DNA of 17,563 nucleotides from JBDSRX01 sp039929105 (lineage in GTDB: Bacteria > Patescibacteriota > Dojkabacteria > J137), in assembly GCA_039929105.1 (NCBI GenBank), contig JBDSRX010000028.1, positions 1 to 17,563 on the forward strand, in the 5' to 3' direction. Of this stretch, positions 12,756 through 17,563 are shown piece by piece. How positions within the stretch are numbered: the stretch's first letter is position 1; every line of letters begins with the position of its first letter. Below the pieces are notes generated by a model. The model had not been told where the DNA came from. It made no database searches and saw only the letters and a program-made list of their open reading frames with translations. The position numbers and the translations under genes were made by a program.

Positions 12756-13976
12756 TTGTTCGAAAGATTTAAAAAAGTAACCGCACCTAAATCTAATAAG
12801 AAACCAAGCTACCTTTCTGTTGATATCGGAACAGAATATATTAAGTGTGCCATTTTCATAAGAGTAGGTAATGAAGTAGAAATTATTGGATATAGTAGAA
12901 CTAAGCAAAAGAGTAGCGCCATGTACGCAGCTTTTATTCTAGATATTACTGAGGTTGTAGATAACTTAGATAAAGCAATTGGTGAAGCTGTCGGAATGGC
13001 TCAGACATACTTCGAGACACATTATGCCCTCCCAAAGGACATGATTATAGGGATAGCCGGAGAGTCTGTCCAAGGAGTGAACATCTTAGTTAATGTTGAG
13101 AGAGAAAATCCAGATATGGAAATTTCCGATAAAGAAATTGAGCAAATAATCCAGAAAGTTAAGAAACATACCTTCGAAAGTACTAAAGAAGACTTAGCTG
13201 AAGAGCTAGGGATTCCTTCAACGCAGCTTATGGAAATAGATAGTTATATCAACTCAGTCTATATAGATGGGACCAGAGTCCTAAATGCTGTAGGTTACAA
13301 AGGTTCAGAATTGGTTTACAGAGTATTCTCAACATTTGCCCCAAGAGTTCATATCGATACTATTAACCAAATAGCTAAGCATTTAGGAGTAAATATTCTA
13401 AAGATTGTGGTAGAACCATATGCTATTGCATTAGGTCTTAACGATATGAGAAGAAACGATGCTAATGGTATTATTATTGATATTGGTGGAGGAACAACAG
13501 ATGTTGCTATTGTCAAGAATGGAGACATAATGGGAACTAAGATGTTTGCCATTGGAGGAAGAGTCTTTACAAGAAGAATAGAGAAGGATCAAGGTATTAC
13601 ATATGAGGAAGCAGAAGAAAAAAAGATTAATTTTATAAACGGAAAGTTAACTCAGACAGAAGGTACAGAGATAAAAAGAGGATTCGAAAACGATATTAAA
13701 ATATGGGCAAGTGGAGTAGAAGTTGCTTTAGAAGAATTTGAAGATGTAGGAGAATATCCTCCAACAATTTATCTTTGCGGTGGAGGTGCTTTACTTCCTC
13801 AAATTCAGGAAGAATTAATTTCCTATCCTTGGATGCAAAGCTTAAACTTTAAGAAGTACCCTAAGGTAAATTTTATTTTCCCTAACGCAATAAGGAACGT
13901 TACAGATAAAACTAAGAAGGCAACAATGCCTATAGATGTAGCACCCTTAGCTTTAGCAAGAATGATTTTAGAATAA
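12756..13976 (+). CDS. FtsA/PilM-like actin-fold ATPase
   Basis: The 406-residue protein has the actin-fold ATPase motifs: phosphate 1 SVDIGTEYIKCAIF (21-34), phosphate 2 IIIDIGGGTTDVAIV (239-253) and adenosine motif IYLCGGGALLPQI (338-350), with an SHS2-type segment (about 93-200) between phosphate 1 and 2. This fits FtsA or the related PilM. The C-terminus (DVAPLALARMILE) lacks the amphipathic membrane-targeting helix of classical FtsA. A TTG start (12756) is used because an in-frame TAA lies at 12747-12749 and no ATG follows soon; ATT 12750 is the only other candidate. The next gene starts four bases after its stop and encodes a membrane protein, so the two form an operon. No ftsZ or pil gene is in the window to decide between division and pilus roles. 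Confidence 0.85.
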   Translation: MFERFKKVTAPKSNKKPSYLSVDIGTEYIKCAIFIRVGNEVEIIGYSRTKQKSSAMYAAFILDITEVVDNLDKAIGEAVGMAQTYFETHYALPKDMIIGIAGESVQGVNILVNVERENPDMEISDKEIEQIIQKVKKHTFESTKEDLAEELGIPSTQLMEIDSYINSVYIDGTRVLNAVGYKGSELVYRVFSTFAPRVHIDTINQIAKHLGVNILKIVVEPYAIALGLNDMRRNDANGIIIDIGGGTTDVAIVKNGDIMGTKMFAIGGRVFTRRIEKDQGITYEEAEEKKINFINGKLTQTEGTEIKRGFENDIKIWASGVEVALEEFEDVGEYPPTIYLCGGGALLPQIQEELISYPWMQSLNFKKYPKVNFIFPNAIRNVTDKTKKATMPIDVAPLALARMILE

Positions 13977-13980
13977 AAAG

Positions 13981-16053
13981 ATGTCAATTTTAACAGCAGA
14001 AAAAATATTTATAGATCAAAAAGAAGAAATAACTTTTGTTATAGATAGAATTCTCGCGTCAGATAAAAGTAAAGTTGTCTTTATTATTCCTCAAGGAGCT
14101 TTAATCTTAAGTAGCCCTATTAGTATTAAAATCTTATTCAAAGAAGTTGCTAAGCTTAGAAAGTCTGCAATAGTGGTAACAGAGGATTCCTATGGTATTT
14201 ATATTGCAGAAAAAGTTGGCTTTGTAGTTGCTTCAAAGGTTAGTCAAATCTCTGGAGAATCGTGGGCAGTTGCTAAAGGAAGAATGGATACATTTTTAGA
14301 AAAACTTTTAGCTAAGAAAAAAGAATTAAGTACTAGTGTAGCAGAAAGTAACGAAGAGTCAGATGTGCCATTGGATATACAAAAAGAAGTTGAAAATTCG
14401 GACATCGAAAGCGTTGAAAAAGATGTCCAAATAGATGATAATATTCAAGCAACTGATGAGGAAGTAAGTGAAGAATCTAATGAAAAGATTGCAGAACTAG
14501 AAGCTGCTGCTCCAGTTGTAGAAGACGTTTTAAAGAACTATAAGAAACCAAGACCAGAAGCCAAGGTAATAGACCTAGATGGTATTGAAATGATGGGAGG
14601 AGGAGACATTAGGAAATATACTAAACCACAGTCCAGTTATGCTAAAATTGAGGCTGACTTAGAAACTGAACCACAAACTATGCAAAATACTGAATCAAAA
14701 AGAGTTATCAATTCTTCTCCAAGAACAAAGTTCACTGGAAAAGATTTTACAAGGATGGTCAATCCAGAAAGTAGCTTTACTAGCTTTTTCTCAAATCTAT
14801 TTAATAGAAATAAGAGAATGAGTTTAGACGATTCTCCAGAGACTTCTTTAGCAAGAGCTAAGAGAAAGAAAATGTTAATGATAGGAGGAGGAATAGTAGC
14901 AGCAATAATCTTAGTTATTCTTTATCTTCTAATATTTGAATTCTCAAACGTAGAAGTAAGACTAAAATTCAAAAGAGAAGACGTTCCAATTGCCGGACAA
15001 GTTGACACTAATCCAAATATTACAGAAATTAACGCAGAAACAAGTCCAATTCAAATTCCAGCTCAAGTACTACTTGTAGAGAAGGTTAGTGGATCTTGGA
15101 CAGGAGCAGCTACAGGAGAAGGAAAGAAAGGTGACAAAGCAAAAGGTTTTCTAGATATCTATAATATTAAAGTTCAACAAACTATTAATTTACCTGCAGG
15201 AACAAAAGCAACTTCAGAAGGTTCTGGTAAAGTTTATGTTCTAACAAAGGCAGTAACATTAGATCCAGCAACTGTAGGTCCTGGAGGAGTTACAAATGCA
15301 TTCTATGTTCAAGATGTTCCAATAGAAGCAATTGAAGTTGGAGCAGACTATAATGTACCATCAAGCGATTCAAGTTCAAGGTTTGTTATAGAAGGTTACA
15401 ACGTAGGAGATGTTAGAGGAACAAGAGTGAGGGCTATAGAAGGTGGAAGTTCAATTACAATTACAATACCTTCCCAAGAAAATGTAGATAAATTAAAAGC
15501 AGATAAATTAGAAGAATTAAAAAAACAAGCAGAAAGCAAACTAAGAAACACAATTCCTAACGGATCAATGTTAATCCCAGAAACTATTGAATATAAAGAA
15601 ACTAATGTAACTTCAGTTCCAGCTGTAGGAGCAGAGGCACCATCAGACAAAACATTCAGTTTAACAGTAGAAATGAGTGTAACTGGATATTCAGTTAAGA
15701 ATGATGATTTAAGAAAAGCAGGAGAAATTTTAATCACTACTGATCAAAATCCAGTTAGTGGTTCACAAGTAGTAGTTGATAATTTAAAACTTCCAGTTAT
15801 TGAAAAAGTAGAGAAGAACGCAATTGGATATACACTATCAATATCTTCACAAGGATCAGTTGGTGTAAGAGTATCTGAAGAAGAAATTAGATCTCAGATT
15901 CAGGGTAGAAGCGTTGCAGAGGTTAAACAATACTTCGATAAAGATTTAGAAGAATTAACAGAAGGTAGAATTTTCTTCAGTCCTGGATTTATTCCAGAAT
16001 TCTTGCAAAGAGTACCTTCGGTACCATCAAGAGTTAGCGTAAAGATAAACTAG
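13981..16053 (+). CDS. Baseplate-J-like single-TM protein of CPR type, 690 aa
   Basis: The N-terminal domain (about 1-110; EEITFVIDRILASDKSKVVF, KILFKEVAKLRKSAIVVTED) is the small alpha/beta domain I associate with CPR proteins called baseplate J-like. A long acidic, probably disordered linker follows (about 115-290), then one membrane helix (298-319) after a basic stretch (ARAKRKK). The external part (about 320-690) carries the J-like pattern AKGFLDIYNI (387-396), LPAGTKATSEGS (404-415) and a GADYNVPSSD-type repeat segment, then a helical and beta tail. With the basic residues inside, the N-terminus is cytoplasmic and the C-terminus outside. It follows the FtsA-like gene by four bases, so it could anchor that ATPase at the membrane. 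The J-like label implies shared fold, not phage function. Confidence 0.82.
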   Translation: MSILTAEKIFIDQKEEITFVIDRILASDKSKVVFIIPQGALILSSPISIKILFKEVAKLRKSAIVVTEDSYGIYIAEKVGFVVASKVSQISGESWAVAKGRMDTFLEKLLAKKKELSTSVAESNEESDVPLDIQKEVENSDIESVEKDVQIDDNIQATDEEVSEESNEKIAELEAAAPVVEDVLKNYKKPRPEAKVIDLDGIEMMGGGDIRKYTKPQSSYAKIEADLETEPQTMQNTESKRVINSSPRTKFTGKDFTRMVNPESSFTSFFSNLFNRNKRMSLDDSPETSLARAKRKKMLMIGGGIVAAIILVILYLLIFEFSNVEVRLKFKREDVPIAGQVDTNPNITEINAETSPIQIPAQVLLVEKVSGSWTGAATGEGKKGDKAKGFLDIYNIKVQQTINLPAGTKATSEGSGKVYVLTKAVTLDPATVGPGGVTNAFYVQDVPIEAIEVGADYNVPSSDSSSRFVIEGYNVGDVRGTRVRAIEGGSSITITIPSQENVDKLKADKLEELKKQAESKLRNTIPNGSMLIPETIEYKETNVTSVPAVGAEAPSDKTFSLTVEMSVTGYSVKNDDLRKAGEILITTDQNPVSGSQVVVDNLKLPVIEKVEKNAIGYTLSISSQGSVGVRVSEEEIRSQIQGRSVAEVKQYFDKDLEELTEGRIFFSPGFIPEFLQRVPSVPSRVSVKIN

Positions 16054-16074
16054 AATACGCTTTACTAGCATAGC

Positions 16075-16104
16075 TTGACAGTAGATTTTTTAAAGTGCTA
16101 TTAT
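16075..16104 (+). promoter_or_regulatory. Promoter of groESL (TTGACA-18-TGCTATTAT)
   Basis: Consensus -35 TTGACA (16075-16080), 18 bases, then TATTAT (16099-16104) with an extended TGC before it. The start would be near 16111, giving a leader of about 50 bases. An inverted repeat (16100-16121) overlaps the -10. Confidence 0.7.
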
Positions 16105-16121
16105 CATTAGCAAGTGATAAT
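16100..16121. repeat. Inverted repeat at the groES promoter
   Basis: ATTATCA (16100-16106) and TGATAAT (16115-16121) are exact complements around eight bases. They cover the -10 and the predicted start, so this is a candidate heat-shock operator. It is not the CIRCE sequence. Confidence 0.45.
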
Positions 16122-16161
16122 GTCATCTGCTAAACAACACTTATATTTTAATATCTTACCT

Positions 16162-16443
16162 ATGGCAAAATCATCTTTAAAAATACGACCAATAGGGGAG
16201 TATATCTTAGTCAAACCTGCAAAAGAAGAATCAACAACAGCTTCAGGTTTAATAATTCAAACTTCAAATAAAGGGGAAAGACCACAAAAAGGAGAAGTTG
16301 CAGCATTAGGAACAGCAGATAAGTTCAATGTAAAAGTTGGAGATACTATTTTCTTTAAAAAATACTCACCAGAAGAATTAGAAATCGATGGAGAGATGTA
16401 TTTAATAATGAAAGAAACAGAGATTCTAGGAATCCTAGCATAA
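16162..16443 (+). CDS. groES: Co-chaperonin GroES
   Basis: GroES caps the GroEL ring. The start at ATG 16162 gives 93 residues (MAKSSLKIRPIGEY), the normal family length. A GTG at 16114 would add 16 residues not found in the family and lies within a few bases of the predicted transcription start, so it is rejected. Family features are IRPIGEYILVKPA (8-20), the mobile loop (about 21-34, ESTTASGLII), GEVAALG (44-50) and KVGDTIFFKKYS (58-69). No Shine-Dalgarno is seen. groEL follows after 30 bases. Confidence 0.95.
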   Translation: MAKSSLKIRPIGEYILVKPAKEESTTASGLIIQTSNKGERPQKGEVAALGTADKFNVKVGDTIFFKKYSPEELEIDGEMYLIMKETEILGILA

Positions 16444-16473
16444 GATCTTATATAAACTATTAACTTTAATAAT

Positions 16474-17563
16474 ATGGCTAAACAAGTAACATTCAATGAG
16501 GATGCCAGAAAGAAACTAAAGACTGGTGTAGATAAATTAGCTAACGCTGTGAAAGTAACTTTAGGTCCAAAAGGAAGAAATGTAGCAATAGAAAAACCAT
16601 TTGGAGCACCACATATAACTAAAGATGGTGTATCTATCGCTAAAGAAATAGATCTAGAAGATAAAATTGAAAACATGGGAGCAAAGATCCTAATTGAAGC
16701 TGCAAGTAAGACAGTAGATGTTGCAGGAGACGGAACAACAACTGCAGTTGTATTAGCACAAGCTATTGTTGCAGAAGGATTTAAGAATGTTACAGCTGGT
16801 GCAAATCCAATGGAAATTAGAAATGGAATTGAAAAAGGAGTTAAAGCTGTGGTTGAATATTTAAAGAAAGAAGGAGCAAAAAACCCAGTTCGTACTAAAG
16901 AAAAATACCAAGGAGTTGCTACTATTTCTGCAAACGGAGATGCAGAAATCGGTGAAACACTTGCAAACATTATAGATAAAGTTGGAGCAGGTGGAGTAGT
17001 TACAGTTGAGGATGGTCAGACTTTCGGATTAGTAGAAAAGTATGTTGAAGGGATGGAGTTTGACAAGGGTTATCTATCTCCTTACTTCGCTGTTGGATCT
17101 GAGGATCAAATAGTAATTATCAAAAAACCAGCAATTCTAATTACAGACAAGAAAGTATCTTCTGCTAAAGAATTATTCGCAGCCTTAGAGAGAGTTGTAG
17201 CTGCTGGAACAAGAGATTTGGTAATTATTGCAGAAGATGTAGATGGAGATGCAATTACCAACTTAATTCTAAATAAACTTAAAGGTCATTTGAACGTTGT
17301 TGCTGTTAAAGCACCAGCATTCGGAGATAGAAGAAAGGCAATGTTAGAAGATATTGCAATCTTAACAGGAGCAACTGTTATTACAGATGATGTAGGAAAC
17401 TCACTTGAAAATATGCAACCAGAAGATTTTGGGCATGCAGAAACAGTCAAGGTTACTAAAGAAGCGACTACAATTATTAATGGATCTGGAGATAAAAAAG
17501 CTTTACTAGCAAGAAAAGCTCAAATCGAAAATGAAATAATTGGAGCTAGCTCAGACTACGATA
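16474..17563 (+). CDS. groEL: Chaperonin GroEL, 3' end outside window
   Basis: GroEL is the ATP-driven folding chamber. The first 363 residues are visible. They show the equatorial ATP site (TLGPKGRNV at 29-37, D51 in TKDGVS, GDGTTT at 85-90), the start of the intermediate and apical domains (KVGAGGVVTVEDG, VEGMEFDKGYLSPYF) and VKAPAFGDRRKAMLEDIA. All key nucleotide-binding residues are present. It is in an operon with groES and has no Shine-Dalgarno before ATG 16474. The frame is open to the end of the window. Confidence 0.97.
   Translation, partial: MAKQVTFNEDARKKLKTGVDKLANAVKVTLGPKGRNVAIEKPFGAPHITKDGVSIAKEIDLEDKIENMGAKILIEAASKTVDVAGDGTTTAVVLAQAIVAEGFKNVTAGANPMEIRNGIEKGVKAVVEYLKKEGAKNPVRTKEKYQGVATISANGDAEIGETLANIIDKVGAGGVVTVEDGQTFGLVEKYVEGMEFDKGYLSPYFAVGSEDQIVIIKKPAILITDKKVSSAKELFAALERVVAAGTRDLVIIAEDVDGDAITNLILNKLKGHLNVVAVKAPAFGDRRKAMLEDIAILTGATVITDDVGNSLENMQPEDFGHAETVKVTKEATTIINGSGDKKALLARKAQIENEIIGASSDYD

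Noticed and set aside
12666..12908. Minus-strand frame opposite the start of the FtsA-like gene
   Set aside because: It overlaps a conserved coding region on the other strand and shows no protein family pattern. Similar antisense frames at 9180-9425, 9874-10113, 13349-13552, 15396-15737 and 16257-16970, and same-type frames at 2315-2512 and 12401-12619, were rejected for the same reason.
16089..16114. CIRCE (HrcA) operator before groES
   Set aside because: AGTGCTA and TTAGCA are present but in the reverse order and spacing to CIRCE.
16114..16161. GTG 16114 as the groES start
   Set aside because: It adds 16 residues not found in GroES and lies within a few bases of the predicted transcription start; ATG 16162 gives the standard protein.
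1..17563. CRISPR arrays, tRNA and rRNA genes
   Set aside because: No regularly spaced direct repeats and no tRNA cloverleaf or rRNA segment apart from the tRNA-like part of tmRNA were seen.

Overview
The window is a low-GC bacterial chromosome segment. It most likely comes from a Candidate Phyla Radiation (Patescibacteria) genome. The reasons are the gene content (a CPR-style baseplate-J-like membrane protein behind an FtsA-like gene, a compact ruvX-mltG pair, YidC without a large periplasmic domain), AT-rich coding sequence, an almost complete lack of Shine-Dalgarno sites in front of housekeeping genes, and AT-rich spacers with hairpin repeats. The genetic code looks standard: long frames close on TAA, TAG or TGA, with no sign of UGA recoding. 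The lineage is an inference; no 16S gene is present.

Layout. 1-1849: two plus-strand genes of unknown function, the first cut by the window edge. 1846-3796: a minus-strand cluster, ruvX -> mltG -> small two-TM protein, whose last stop codon overlaps the stop of the preceding plus gene. 3855-5567: comF-type phosphoribosyltransferase and a secreted lectin-fold-like protein. 5568-7440: an accessory island with higher local GC, good Shine-Dalgarno sites and three tightly packed small membrane-protein genes (one of only 41 codons), plus a minus-strand hypothetical gene, with palindromes and an inverted-repeat element. 7441-8230: repeat remnants, then ssrA (tmRNA, 7746-8188) with its own promoter and terminator. 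8377-10150: yidC and rplY (L25). 10219-10308: a dispersed inverted-repeat element. 10364-11569: an AAA+ gene derived from Lon but lacking the protease. 11572-12013: a four-helix-bundle gene between 24-bp imperfect inverted repeats. 12019-12588 (minus): a nucleoside-deoxyribosyltransferase-like domain joined to a probable ribbon-helix-helix domain. 12756-16053: FtsA-like ATPase plus baseplate-J-like membrane protein operon. 16162-end: groES-groEL, with groEL cut by the window edge.

How the genes fit together. Much of the window is envelope and proteostasis machinery: MltG (peptidoglycan glycan release), YidC (membrane insertion), an FtsA-like ATPase with a membrane partner, GroES/GroEL, tmRNA (ribosome rescue) and a Lon-type ATPase. 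The oddest items are a tmRNA whose T-arm is closed by a four-base GTAA loop in place of the seven-base T-loop, a Lon ATPase module with neither protease nor N-terminal substrate domain, a possible nucleotide-sensing repressor with a palindrome in its own leader, and a foreign-looking island encoding two related two-cysteine membrane proteins.
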